Shown in pieces: positions 27,739 to 36,504 of a stretch of 64,000 bases of DNA (its first letter is position 1; the number at the start of each line of letters is the position of its first letter). The notes under the pieces are model-generated. The model was not told where the DNA came from, ran no database searches, and was given only the letters and a program-made list of their open reading frames with translations. Source of the stretch: Amycolatopsis thermophila. GTDB taxonomy: Bacteria; Actinomycetota; Actinomycetes; Mycobacteriales; Pseudonocardiaceae. The stretch covers positions 6,634,001-6,698,000 of the forward strand of contig NZ_JAUSUT010000001.1 of the NCBI RefSeq assembly GCF_030814215.1, read 5' to 3'. The position numbers were made by a program, and so were the translations under genes.

Positions 27739-29109
27739 TCAGTCCTTCCGGGTCGCCACGCGTTCGACGAGGGCGACCTTGACGTGGTCCGGTCGTTTCA
27801 GCGAGCCCTCGGGCACCAGCTCGACGAGGCACTTGACGTTCAGTGCCGAGCGGAGGCGGGCTTCCAGGTCCGCGCGCAGCTCCTCCTGACGCGCCGGCGG
27901 CAGGTCCGCGGCGTGCTCGACCACCAGCGGCAGCGGCCGCTGCGTGGTGTGCCCGGGGAAGTCCGCGCGGATGCGCATCTCGCCCGTCGCCGCCGGGACG
28001 AACCGCTGCACCAGGTCCTTGACGGCCGAGGGGAACACGTTGATGCCGCGCACGATCAGCATGTCGTCGGTGCGGCCGACGCAGCGCACCTTGTAGCCGG
28101 TGCGGCCGCACGAGCAGCCGGTCCCGGTGACGACCACGTGGTCGCGGGTGCGGAAGCGCAGCAACGGCGAGGCCCGCCGCCGCAGCGCGGTGTAGACCAG
28201 CTCGCCGGTGGCCCCTTCGACGGGTTCGACGCGCTGTCCGGTGTCCGGGTCGATCAGCTCGGCGATCATCAGGTCCGGGGACAGGAAGTGCATCCCGTCG
28301 CCGGCCTCGCACTCGCCCCAGTAGGTGCAGGCGATGTCGGTGCCGCCGAGCATCTCGCGCACGGTGGCGCCCCAGAGGCGTTCCAGGTTGCCGCGCACGC
28401 TCGGCAGCCCGCCGCCGGGTTCACCGCCGACGCTGATCGTGCGGACGCCGAGTTCGGTGGCCGGGCGGCCGACGACGCCGGGTGCCTGCTCGGCGAGGTG
28501 GGCCAGGAAGTAGGGCGTGCCGATGATCCCGGACGGGCGCTGGTCGGCCTGCACGCGCAGCAGCCGCTCGGCGCCGGCCTCCGCCCCGATCGGGATGTCG
28601 ACGACACCCATGTACTGCAGGATCTGCACGATCGGCAGGCCCCCGACGAACCCCTTGCTCATCCCGAAGGCGTGCAGGACCCGGTCGCCGGGCCGGAACC
28701 CGTTGGCGTACAGGGCGCGTGCCCCCAGCTCGCACCACGTGCCCACGTCGCTCGCGGTCAGCCCGACGTAGGACGGGCTACCCGTGGTGCCCGAGGACGC
28801 CTGGATCTGCACGATCTCCGCGGCAGGCGCGGCCACGTGCCGGCCCAGCGGAGGTGCGGCCGCCAGGCTGTCGCGGAGCTCCTGCTTCTCGGTGAAGGGC
28901 AGGCCCTGGAGATCGTCGACGGTGGTGATGCCGTCCGGGTCCACGCCGTGCTCGGCGAACTTGGCCCGGTAGAACTCGCTGTGCGCGGCCAGGTAGGCGA
29001 TCTGCTCGCCGAGCCGCTCGTCCTGCACGCGCCGCGCCTGCGCCGCGGGGAGCGTCTCGGCCGCGCTCCAGTGCTCGCCGGAGTGCGGCTGGCGGGGGAA
29101 GGTGTGCAC
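27739..29109 (-). CDS. Phenylacetate-CoA ligase-like (PaaK family) enzyme
   Basis: AMP-forming ligase of the PaaK branch, 456 residues, activating an aromatic or other carboxylic acid as its CoA ester. QASSGTTGSPSY is the P-loop; SVGGEPGGGL, MLGGTDIACTYWGEC and VGRTDDMLIVRGINVFPS are PaaK-like. A Cys-containing loop (GTGCSCGRTGYKVRC) is typical of the branch. The GTG at 29109 is the only reasonable start. Second gene of the cupin operon. Whether it uses phenylacetate itself is doubtful because no PaaABCDE oxygenase genes are near. Confidence 0.85.
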   Translation of the reverse strand: MHTFPRQPHSGEHWSAAETLPAAQARRVQDERLGEQIAYLAAHSEFYRAKFAEHGVDPDGITTVDDLQGLPFTEKQELRDSLAAAPPLGRHVAAPAAEIVQIQASSGTTGSPSYVGLTASDVGTWCELGARALYANGFRPGDRVLHAFGMSKGFVGGLPIVQILQYMGVVDIPIGAEAGAERLLRVQADQRPSGIIGTPYFLAHLAEQAPGVVGRPATELGVRTISVGGEPGGGLPSVRGNLERLWGATVREMLGGTDIACTYWGECEAGDGMHFLSPDLMIAELIDPDTGQRVEPVEGATGELVYTALRRRASPLLRFRTRDHVVVTGTGCSCGRTGYKVRCVGRTDDMLIVRGINVFPSAVKDLVQRFVPAATGEMRIRADFPGHTTQRPLPLVVEHAADLPPARQEELRADLEARLRSALNVKCLVELVPEGSLKRPDHVKVALVERVATRKD

Positions 29110-29123
29110 TGCGCCGCCCCTGG

Positions 29124-29651
29124 TCAGCGCTTGGCCGGGAGCATGGTGGTCACGACGGTGGCCGGCTGGTCACCGCGGTTGCTCCAGGAGTGCTTGTTGC
29201 CCCGGTTGATGATCGTGTCACCGGGCCGCAACAGCGTCTCGCCGGTTTCGAACACCGCGTACAGCTCGCCCGACACCACCGTGACCACGTCGACCGTCTC
29301 GGTGGCGTGCATGCCCATGACCTCCGCGTCGCCGGCGTTGGCGTCCTCACCGTGCAACGCGTCGATGGAAGCGCTGTAGGTTTCCGGGTCGATCTCGCTG
29401 TCCGGCGGGAACGTGGCCAGCCGCACCACCAGGCCGTTCGCCGGCGGGTCCAGCTCCACCTCCCCGGTCAGCGTGTCGCCGTCGTCCACATGGGACGGCA
29501 GGCGGTCCACCCGCCACACGTCGTTCACGGTGAACCCGGGCAGCGCCACGCGCGTGGCGGTGTCCTCGTCCACCAGGATGGCCGACCGGCCGTTCTCGTC
29601 GACCCCGGTCACGACCCGGCGCGCCCGCACGTTCGTGTGTTCACCAGCCAT
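29124..29651 (-). CDS. Cupin-domain protein
   Basis: Small single-cupin protein, 175 residues. The C-terminal half carries the barrel: MGMHATETVDVVTVVSGEL is the first cupin motif with a His and Glu, and GDTIINRGNKHSWSNRG the second. Such proteins bind a metal and are either dioxygenases, isomerases or ligand sensors; nothing tells which. AAAGGAG precedes the ATG at 29651. First gene of the five-gene operon to 24300, directly behind a promoter with an AT-rich element. Confidence 0.83.
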   Translation of the reverse strand: MAGEHTNVRARRVVTGVDENGRSAILVDEDTATRVALPGFTVNDVWRVDRLPSHVDDGDTLTGEVELDPPANGLVVRLATFPPDSEIDPETYSASIDALHGEDANAGDAEVMGMHATETVDVVTVVSGELYAVFETGETLLRPGDTIINRGNKHSWSNRGDQPATVVTTMLPAKR

Positions 29652-29680
29652 CGCCCACTCCTTTGTGCCGCTGTCTCAAA

Positions 29681-29713
29681 TTAAATATATTATGTCCTGC
29701 GAGCGCATGTCAA
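29681..29713 (-). promoter_or_regulatory. Promoter with class A AT-rich element for the cupin operon
   Basis: On the minus strand a perfect TTGACA (29708-29713) is followed after 18 bp by TATATT (29689-29684), a strong promoter. The element CATAATATATTTAA (29694-29681) overlaps the -10 box. Confidence 0.65.
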
Positions 29714-29739
29714 CGTCGCCCGTCGACCGGCGTGCCGCC

Positions 29740-29809
29740 CGTCGAACTCGGTGAACTGCTGCGGCGAGGGCCGCTCAGGCGGGGTCGAACTCGATCGTCG
29801 CCGGGTCGA
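29740..29809. repeat. 70-bp direct repeat, copy 1 (relic of an SDR gene end)
   Basis: Closely matches 29941-30010 with about eight differences by eye, only one of them in the last 39 bp. On the minus strand it encodes a DPATIEFDPA-stop terminus identical to the end of the SDR gene at 29976-30767, so it is a duplicated gene tail rather than a separate gene. Confidence 0.8.
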
Positions 29810-29823
29810 GCCCGGCAGGCCGT

Positions 29824-29940
29824 GCCCGCATCGGCTTCGAGCACCGTGTCATCACCGAAGGCAGCGGGATCCCGCTGGCGGCGACCCTGACCGACGGCAA
29901 CTGCCGACGTTCACCCGGCTCGCCCCGCTGCGGCACGCCC
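29824..29940 (+). pseudogene. Decayed transposase fragment (IS5-like)
   Basis: The plus-strand frame from 29824 reads IGFEHRVITEGSGIPLAATL followed by TDGN, which resembles the central DDE-domain segment of IS5-type transposases (consensus like GSKHHvitDg.GiPLavtlTgaN, from memory). After about 27 codons similarity continues only in another frame (TFTRLAPL), indicating a frameshift. No start, no terminal repeats and no complete domain are present, so the element is dead. It lies exactly between the two 70-bp direct repeats. Confidence 0.6.
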
Positions 29941-30010
29941 GGTCGAACCCGGCGAACTGCTGCCGCCGGCGCCGCTCAGGCGGGGTCGAACTCGATCGTG
30001 GCCGGGTCGA
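29941..30010. repeat. 70-bp direct repeat, copy 2 (contains the live SDR 3' end)
   Basis: Second copy of the repeat at 29740-29809. It includes the stop codon and last eleven or so codons of the functional SDR gene. The repeat pair with the transposase fragment between them records a past duplication or insertion event. Confidence 0.8.
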
Positions 30011-30767
30011 CCACCGCTCCCCCGCCGTCGGCGACGAGCACGTGCCCGGTCACGATCGAGGCGTCCGGTGAAGCGAGGAACGCGCACACCGACGCGATCT
30101 CCGCCGGCTCGGCGACCCGGCGCAGCGGAACGTGCGCGGCGACGCGCTCGTAGGCCTGCTCCAGGGTGATCCCCTCGCGCTGGGCGAGGTAGGTCATCGC
30201 TCCCTCACCGAGCGGGGTGCGCACCCAGCCGGGGCACACCCCGTTCACGCGCACGCCCTTGGGCCCGTACTCGCGGGCCAGCCACCGCACCAGCCCGATC
30301 ACCCCGGCCTTGGCGGCGCTGTAACCGGCGGTGCCGGGCGGGCCGGACAACAGCCCCGCCGTGGAGGCGATCATCACCAGCGATCCGCGGCGCCGCACCA
30401 GGTGCGGCATGACCTCGCCGGCCAGGAAGAAACCGCCGTGCAGGTTCACGTCGAACGCCGAGAACCACGCCGGGTCGCCCTTCGGGCTCGCCCCGCCGGA
30501 GATCGCGGCGCCCTGCGCGGCCACGACCGCGTCCAGCCCGCCCAGGTCCGCGACGGCCTGCTGCACCACCTCATGCACGGCGTCGCGCTGGGTGCCGTCG
30601 GCGGGCAGTGCGAGGCCGCCGATCTCGTCGGCCACCTCCTTGAGCCGGTCGGCGTTGATGTCGGTGAGGGCGACCTTGGCCCCGTCCGCGGCGAAGCGGC
30701 GGGCCGTCGCCGAACCCACGCCCCCGGCGGCTCCGCTCACCAGGACCAGTTCCGGTTTCCTGCTCAT
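29976..30767 (-). CDS. Short-chain dehydrogenase/reductase
   Basis: Classical SDR, 263 residues: VSGAAGGVGSATARR cofactor motif, catalytic IASTAGLLSG...YSAAKAG pair, and VLVADGGGAV near the end. The segment expected to read NNAG is changed to AAQGAAISGG. The ATG at 30767 overlaps the ligase stop (ATGA). Last gene of the long operon that begins at 38768. Its 3' end has been partly copied downstream. Confidence 0.87.
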   Translation of the reverse strand: MSRKPELVLVSGAAGGVGSATARRFAADGAKVALTDINADRLKEVADEIGGLALPADGTQRDAVHEVVQQAVADLGGLDAVVAAQGAAISGGASPKGDPAWFSAFDVNLHGGFFLAGEVMPHLVRRRGSLVMIASTAGLLSGPPGTAGYSAAKAGVIGLVRWLAREYGPKGVRVNGVCPGWVRTPLGEGAMTYLAQREGITLEQAYERVAAHVPLRRVAEPAEIASVCAFLASPDASIVTGHVLVADGGGAVVDPATIEFDPA

Positions 30768-32350
30768 GTCGGCGTCTTCTCTCCGTCCAATTCGGATTCG
30801 ATGTGGGCGAACGCCTCGCGCAACCGGTACTTGAGGATCTTGCCGGAGGCGTTGCGGGGCAGCTCGTCCGAGATGAGGAAGTACTTGGGGACCTTGTAGC
30901 CGGCCAGCCGTTCCCGGCAGAAGGCGCGCAGCGCGTCCGGTTCCGGCAGCTGCCCGGCCTCGGGCACCACGATCGCGCACCCGACCTCGCCGTAGCGGGA
31001 GTCCGGGACCGCGACGACCGCCGTCTCCAGCACCTGCGGGTGGGCCGCCAGGACCTTCTCCACCTCGGCCGGGTAGATGTTCTCCCCGCCGCTGCGGATC
31101 ATGTCCTTGGCGCGGCCGGACAGGTGCAGGAAACCGTCGGCGTTGACGTACCCGAGGTCGCCCGTGCGGCACCACCCGTCGTGGAAGGTGGCGCGGGTGG
31201 CATCCGGGCGGTTCCAGTACCCCTGGCTCACCGCAGGGGACCGGACCTCGATCTCGCCGACCTCGCCCGCCGCGGCCTCCCGGCCCTCCGGCGTGACGAC
31301 CCGCGCCTGGGCGAGCGGCAGCGGGCGGCCGATGCTCTTCGGCTGGGCGAGGAAGTCCCGGTCCTCCAGCGTGGTGGCGATGGCGCCGCCCTCGGTGAGC
31401 CCGTAGACCTGGGTGAGCTTGACCTCCGGCAGCCGGCGCTTGACCTCCTCGGCGACCGAGGGCATGACCATGTCGCCGCCGAGGATGAACCGCCGCAGCG
31501 ACGGCGGCAGCACCCGTTCCAGGTCGTCCCGGTGCAGCAGCTCGTTGAGCATGAACGGGAACAGCAGGCAGTCGGTCACCCGCTCCGCCCGCAGCACCGC
31601 CAGCAGCCGGTCGACGGTGAAGTTCCCGGAGGGCAGGAAGACCGCCGTGCCGTGCATCAGCAGCGCCGGTGCGACGAACGCCTCGAACCCGCCGGCGTGG
31701 TACAGCGGACCCGGCACGAGCGAGACCGTCTCCTCGCCGAACTGCCACCGCAGCGCCTGCGCCGTCGCGATGGCCACGGTGTTGCCGTGTGTCCACACCG
31801 CACCCTTCGGGCTGCCGGTCGTGCCCGACGTGTAGAGCAGGCTCATCGGATCGTCCCCGGTCACCTCGGGCAGCTCGTCCGGGGTGAGCGGCTCCGCCTC
31901 GCGGAACACCTCGAACGGCCGCGCCCAGTCCGGCACCGGGTCGCCCGAGTCGGGCAGCACCACGTACGTGCCCACGCCCGCCTGGTCGCGCACCGGGTCG
32001 AGCCGGCCGGTCAGGCTGCTGTGGACGACGACCACGGAGGTCCCGGAATCGGCCAGGACGAACGCCAGCTCCGCCGGAGCGAGCCGGAAGTTCAGGCGGA
32101 CGGTGATCACGCCCAGGCGCGCGGCCGCCAGGAACAGCGGCGGGTACTCCGCGTCGTTGAACAGCAGCAGACCGAGCCGGTCGCCCTTGCGCAGACCCAG
32201 TTCCCGCAGCGCCCGGGCGTACCGCAGCGTCTTGTCGTGCAGTTCGCCGTAGGTGATCCGGTCCCGGCCGTCGAAGCTGAACGCGATCCGGCCCGGGCCC
32301 GCCGCCGGCACCCGGGCGACCACCGAGTCCAGGATCCAGCTGAAGTTCAT
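30764..32350 (-). CDS. AMP-forming acyl-CoA synthetase
   Basis: ANL ligase, 528 residues, of the FadD/long-chain or aromatic acid type. P-loop LLYTSGTTGSPKG at about 170-182, VYGLTEGGA, the hinge RTGDLGYVNADGFLHLSGRA and the C-terminal RNASGKILKYRL loop with catalytic Lys are complete. Its start is 4 nt from or overlapping the ALDH stop (ATGA). It would turn the acid produced by the adjacent aldehyde dehydrogenase, or a carboxylation product, into its CoA ester. Confidence 0.9.
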   Translation of the reverse strand: MNFSWILDSVVARVPAAGPGRIAFSFDGRDRITYGELHDKTLRYARALRELGLRKGDRLGLLLFNDAEYPPLFLAAARLGVITVRLNFRLAPAELAFVLADSGTSVVVVHSSLTGRLDPVRDQAGVGTYVVLPDSGDPVPDWARPFEVFREAEPLTPDELPEVTGDDPMSLLYTSGTTGSPKGAVWTHGNTVAIATAQALRWQFGEETVSLVPGPLYHAGGFEAFVAPALLMHGTAVFLPSGNFTVDRLLAVLRAERVTDCLLFPFMLNELLHRDDLERVLPPSLRRFILGGDMVMPSVAEEVKRRLPEVKLTQVYGLTEGGAIATTLEDRDFLAQPKSIGRPLPLAQARVVTPEGREAAAGEVGEIEVRSPAVSQGYWNRPDATRATFHDGWCRTGDLGYVNADGFLHLSGRAKDMIRSGGENIYPAEVEKVLAAHPQVLETAVVAVPDSRYGEVGCAIVVPEAGQLPEPDALRAFCRERLAGYKVPKYFLISDELPRNASGKILKYRLREAFAHIESELDGEKTPT

Positions 32351-33819
32351 CCCGCACTCCCCGTTCGGCCGGAGGGACCGATCAGAATCTGCTTGAGCTC
32401 GGTGAACTCGCAGATCCCCTCCGGCCCGGCCTCGCGCCCCCAGCCCGACCCCTTCATCCCCCCGAACGGGGCGGTGAGCGCCGGGCCGAACGCGTTGACC
32501 GCGACCGAGCCGGCCCGGATCCGGCGGGCGTAGGCGACGCCCTTGTCACGATCCGCCGTGTAGACGCTCGCGGCGAGGCCGTAGCTGGTGTCGTTCGCAA
32601 GGCGCAGGCCGTCCTCGTCGTCGCGGTAGGTCAGCACCGCCGTCACCGGCCCGAACACCTCGTTGCGGGCCAGGTCGGAGTCCCGCGCCACGTCGGTCAC
32701 GAGCGTCGGCTCGAAGTACCACCCGGCGTCGAACCCCGCGGGCCGCCGGCCACCCGCCACCACGCGCGCGCCGTCGGCGACGGCCCGCGCCACGAACCCC
32801 TCGGCACGCTCGACCACCGAGGGTGCGGCCACCGGGCCGATCTGCGTGCGCGGGTCCAGCGGGTCCCCGATGCGCAGCCCCTCCCACGCCTGCCGCAGCA
32901 GCTCGACGACCTCGTCGTGGCGCCGCTCCGGCACGAGGATCCGGGACAGCGCGGCGCAGATCTGGCCGGCGCCGCTGGTCGCGCCGGGCACCAGCGTCTT
33001 CAGCACGACCGTGAGGTCGGCGTCGTCGAGGATCAGCGCCGGGGATTTCCCGCCCAGCTCCAGGTGCGTGCGGGCGAACCGGTGGCGCGTGGACTCGATG
33101 ATCTGCTGGGCGGCGGCCCGGCCGCCGGTGAGCGACACCATGTCCACGTGCGGGTTCGCGCTCAGCTCACGGCCGATCTCCACGTCGCCGCAGAGGATGC
33201 TCAGCGCGCCGGCCGGGAACCCGGCGCCGGCCGCGCACTCGGCGATGATCCGCATGATCAGCTGCGACTCGACCGCAGCCTTCACCACCACCGGGCAGCC
33301 CGCGAGCAGCGCGGGCAGCGCTTTGCTCGCCATCGTCACCAGCGGCCCGTTGTAGGCCATGATGGCGGCCACCACGCCCGCCGGCTCGCGCCGGACCACG
33401 ACGTCGCCGAGCGCCGATCCGCGGACCGTGTCGCGCAGGACGTTCTCGGCGCTGTCCAGCAGGGTCCGCCACGCCCCCACCGCGGCGAAGCGGTGCAGGG
33501 TGCGGCTGTAGCGGACCGGCATCCCGGACTCGACCGCCCAGACCGTGCCCATGTCGTCTAGGCGCGCCTCCATGGCCGCGCAGAACCGGTCGCAGATCTC
33601 GACCCGGCCAGCCACGGGCATCTCCGCCCACGACGCCAGCCCGTCGGTGCGGGCGGCGTCGACCGCGGCCTGCGCGTGCTTGACCGAGGGCAGGCCGACG
33701 GTCGCGACCGGCTGCCCGGTGCTCGGCGAGACGATCCGGTACTCGCCGACGGCAGGCACCCACTCCCCCGCCACGAACACCTCGTCGGCGTGCGGCACGG
33801 TCACCCCGGCGACGTCCAT
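32347..33819 (-). CDS. Aldehyde dehydrogenase
   Basis: ALDH superfamily, 490 residues from the ATG at 33819 (an in-frame GTG at 33822 adds one residue). Asn157 (AYNGP), Lys180 (VVVKAA), Glu254 (LELGGKS) and Cys288 (GAGQICAAL) are in place. The ATG shares a base with the upstream stop (TGATG). It is a different ALDH subgroup from the one at 14953-16422. Within this operon it probably oxidises an aldehyde to the acid used by the following ligase. Confidence 0.9.
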   Translation of the reverse strand: MDVAGVTVPHADEVFVAGEWVPAVGEYRIVSPSTGQPVATVGLPSVKHAQAAVDAARTDGLASWAEMPVAGRVEICDRFCAAMEARLDDMGTVWAVESGMPVRYSRTLHRFAAVGAWRTLLDSAENVLRDTVRGSALGDVVVRREPAGVVAAIMAYNGPLVTMASKALPALLAGCPVVVKAAVESQLIMRIIAECAAGAGFPAGALSILCGDVEIGRELSANPHVDMVSLTGGRAAAQQIIESTRHRFARTHLELGGKSPALILDDADLTVVLKTLVPGATSGAGQICAALSRILVPERRHDEVVELLRQAWEGLRIGDPLDPRTQIGPVAAPSVVERAEGFVARAVADGARVVAGGRRPAGFDAGWYFEPTLVTDVARDSDLARNEVFGPVTAVLTYRDDEDGLRLANDTSYGLAASVYTADRDKGVAYARRIRAGSVAVNAFGPALTAPFGGMKGSGWGREAGPEGICEFTELKQILIGPSGRTGSAG

Positions 33820-34547
33820 CACGCACCCGCCGCCGGGAAGAACGGGCTCACCGGGCGCAGGAACATCGAGCCGAACGGCGGCCGCATGAACTCCGGGAGC
33901 ACCATCTCACCGGAGATCAGCTGCTGCTTGACCGACTCCCGCATGGGGTCCAGCGGGCCGGTGGTCTCGTAGATCGCCAGGTGGCTGACCTCGGGCGTCA
34001 CCACCCCGGGCAGCGGTTTGACATCGGAGAGCACGAACCGCTGGGCGCGCACGAAACCGGGCGCGGACAGGACCTGCGGGATGTGCTCCTCGTCGTACCA
34101 CTTGTCGTAGGCGGCGGCGTCCTCCGGCCGGTGGCTGAACACCAGCCACAGGTGCCGGTCGTCGAGGCTGTCCAGCGCCGCGTAGCGCTCCGAGTGGTGC
34201 GGTTCGCTGACCGGGCGCAGGAACAGCGCCGTGAACGGCTGGACCATGAAGTCCGGCAGCACCATCTCCCCCGACATCAGCATCCGCTTCACCTCCTCGC
34301 GGAAGCGCGCCGGGCTGCCGTCGAGTTCGTACAGGGCGGCGTGCCCGAAGTCGACCGGCTCGGTGCCGGGCAGCGGTTTGGTGTCCGCGACCACGAACCG
34401 CTGGGCGCCGACCATCCCCGGCGAGTCCATCACCTGCGGGATGTGCTCCTCGTCGTACCACTTGTCGAAGGTGGCGCGCTCGCCGGTGAAGGTGGAGAAG
34501 GCGAAGAACAGGTTCCGGTCGTCGAAAGCAGGGACAGTTGCAGTCAT
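33819..34547 (-). CDS. EthD-like/dimeric alpha-beta-barrel protein made of two tandem repeats
   Basis: Protein of 242 residues with two copies of one about 105-residue unit, offset by exactly 120 residues: DKWYDEEHIPQV at 28-39 and 148-159, AQRFV at 48-52 and 168-172, SGEMVLPDFM at 92-101 and SGEMVLPEFM at 212-221, FLRPVS at 109-114 and 229-234. The unit resembles small stress-responsive or EthD-type barrel domains that usually form dimers, so the gene would encode a built-in dimer. Function is unknown; EthD-type proteins accompany oxygenases. It sits between hydantoinase B and the ALDH. ATG at 34547; no strong ribosome site. Confidence 0.8.
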   Translation of the reverse strand: MTATVPAFDDRNLFFAFSTFTGERATFDKWYDEEHIPQVMDSPGMVGAQRFVVADTKPLPGTEPVDFGHAALYELDGSPARFREEVKRMLMSGEMVLPDFMVQPFTALFLRPVSEPHHSERYAALDSLDDRHLWLVFSHRPEDAAAYDKWYDEEHIPQVLSAPGFVRAQRFVLSDVKPLPGVVTPEVSHLAIYETTGPLDPMRESVKQQLISGEMVLPEFMRPPFGSMFLRPVSPFFPAAGA

Positions 34548-34582
34548 CGTCGATCCTCGTCGTCGTTGGGGTGCACCGGGTT

Positions 34583-36499
34583 TCAGCGCCGGGCGCGCAG
34601 TTCCGCGGTGGCCTGCTCGTCGATGCGCAGGCCCTCCGGGTCGTGGTGGGGGTCGCCGACGACCACGACGCCGTAGTCGCGTGCCGCGCCTTCGACGCTG
34701 ACGTAGGCGTTGCGCACGTCGGCGAGCACGCGTTGCGGGTCGCGGGCGAGCGGGTCGCCCCACCCGCCACCGCCGTTGGTCAGGCAGCGCAGGACCGTGC
34801 CGGGTTCGGTCCGCCACACCGGCCGGCTGGCGAAGTAGTGGTAGACGCCCTCCGGGTCCGGCGCCTTGCTGTCCGGATCGAGCACCCCGGCGACCGGGAT
34901 GCTCCCGGCGTACACCTCGGCGGAGGTGCCGAGCAGCTCCCGTGCGCCCTCCCGCGGCGGGAAGAACCACATGGCGCCGTTCGGTCCGGCCTTGCCGCCG
35001 TTCGCACCGACCCCGCTGGGCACCTTCGTCCGGAACGGCGACAGGTAGTGGTTCGCCGCGGACAGCCACAACGTGTCCTTCAGGTTCGCGGCACCGCCGC
35101 GGAACTCACCGGCCCCGCCGGTGTCGATCGCGTGTTCCTTGCGGAGCATGACCACCGGCGCGTCGTGCTCGATGGTCTCGGTGGCCGGGTCGAGGTTGTT
35201 CAGGAAGAACAGGACGGTGTAGCTGTCGCCGTCGCCTTCCTTCGTCGCGCCCCACGGCCCGTGCTCGCCACCGCACTGGGTGGCGCTCGTCCACGGGGTT
35301 CCACCGGCCGTCACCCCGGAGGCGTTGTGGGTGTTGGTCGAGCCGTAGTCGCCGGCCACGCCCTTCTCACCGAGCACCGGGTTGAGCGCGTCGAAGATCG
35401 CCGACACCACGGCGCCGGAGGCCTCCCAGAACATCATGATCCCGCCGTCCGGGGGCAGGGACGACACCAGCGTGCCGGGTGGCGTGGCGAGGTCGATGGT
35501 GCGCCAGGTGCCCGACGTGAACGGCACCTCGGGGTCCAGCAGCATGGTCAACGCCACACCGACGGCGGTCTTGGCGTCCAGCACCCCGCAGTTGATGCAG
35601 GTGCGCGCCTGCGGCGAAGTGCCGGACAGGTCCACCTCGATGTGCTGCCCGCGCTTGCGCAGGGTCACCCGCACCGTGTAGTCGACGGTGTCGTCCAGGC
35701 CGTCGGCGTCGATCAGCGCCGAGCCGGTGTAGTCGCCGTCGGGCACGAGCGCGATCGCGTCGCGCATCCGCTCGGCCGAGGTGTCACAGGCGTAGGTCAG
35801 GGTGCCCAGGTAGGCGTCCAGCCCGTACCGCTCGATGTTCTCCAGCACCAGCTGTTCGCCGAGCTTGAGCTGCTGGTGGATGCTCTTGAAGTCGGGCAGC
35901 AGCATGCCGCCCCAGCGGGTGTTGTCGAAGATCAGGCTGAACGTCGAGCGCACCGGCTGGTCCCGCGACCACAGCAGCACGGGCGGGATGACGAGCCCGT
36001 TTTCGTACACATTGGACTTGGTGGCGGAGAACCCGCCGGGGACGGTGCCGCCCATGTCGAGCTGGTGGGCGCGCATGTTCACGAACGTGACGATCTTCCC
36101 GCCGGCGAACACCGGGCGGATGAAGCAGACGTCGTTGACGTGGGTGCCCCCGCGGTAGGGGTCGTTGCAGATCAGCACGTCGCCCGGGGACAGGTTCTCC
36201 GGGCCGTACTCCTCGACGGCGTTGCGCACGGCGTCGCCCAGCGTGCCGAGGAACACCACGAGGCTGTTGCTGACCACGGCCATCGGGTAACCGCGCTCCG
36301 GCGGACCGCTGATCGTGCAGGCGAAGTCGTACCAGTCGCGGATGATCGGCGAGAACGCCTCCCGCATGAAGCCGGTGGACATGTGCTCGACCGCGTACCG
36401 CAGGCGGTTGAGGATCACCGCCGAGGTGAAGCGGTCACTGCCGTAGGCGGCGGTGAACTCGTCGTCGGAGATTTCGCGCAGGCGCGCGGGCTCGGTCAT
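34583..36499 (-). CDS. Hydantoinase B/oxoprolinase/ketone carboxylase alpha-like subunit
   Basis: HyuB-family protein, 638 residues, full length. Typical segments are LSPGDVLICNDPYRGGTHVNDV, MRAHQLDMGGTVPGG, NPVLGEKGVAGDYGST and the C-terminal LTNGGGGWGDPLARDP. HyuB proteins pair with HyuA to form ATP-dependent amidohydrolases (hydantoin, oxoproline) or ketone carboxylases. The ATG at 36499 is preferred: GGAGGAA lies at normal distance inside the end of the upstream gene. An in-frame GTG at 36508 is too close to that site. The small zinc-ribbon gene upstream favours the carboxylase branch. Confidence 0.87.
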   Translation of the reverse strand: MTEPARLREISDDEFTAAYGSDRFTSAVILNRLRYAVEHMSTGFMREAFSPIIRDWYDFACTISGPPERGYPMAVVSNSLVVFLGTLGDAVRNAVEEYGPENLSPGDVLICNDPYRGGTHVNDVCFIRPVFAGGKIVTFVNMRAHQLDMGGTVPGGFSATKSNVYENGLVIPPVLLWSRDQPVRSTFSLIFDNTRWGGMLLPDFKSIHQQLKLGEQLVLENIERYGLDAYLGTLTYACDTSAERMRDAIALVPDGDYTGSALIDADGLDDTVDYTVRVTLRKRGQHIEVDLSGTSPQARTCINCGVLDAKTAVGVALTMLLDPEVPFTSGTWRTIDLATPPGTLVSSLPPDGGIMMFWEASGAVVSAIFDALNPVLGEKGVAGDYGSTNTHNASGVTAGGTPWTSATQCGGEHGPWGATKEGDGDSYTVLFFLNNLDPATETIEHDAPVVMLRKEHAIDTGGAGEFRGGAANLKDTLWLSAANHYLSPFRTKVPSGVGANGGKAGPNGAMWFFPPREGARELLGTSAEVYAGSIPVAGVLDPDSKAPDPEGVYHYFASRPVWRTEPGTVLRCLTNGGGGWGDPLARDPQRVLADVRNAYVSVEGAARDYGVVVVGDPHHDPEGLRIDEQATAELRARR

Positions 36500-36504
36500 G
36501 GGAC

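Noticed and set aside
27739..29109. Full phenylacetate degradation (paa) cluster
   Set aside because: Only the PaaK-like ligase is present; no epoxidase or ring-opening genes are found in the window.
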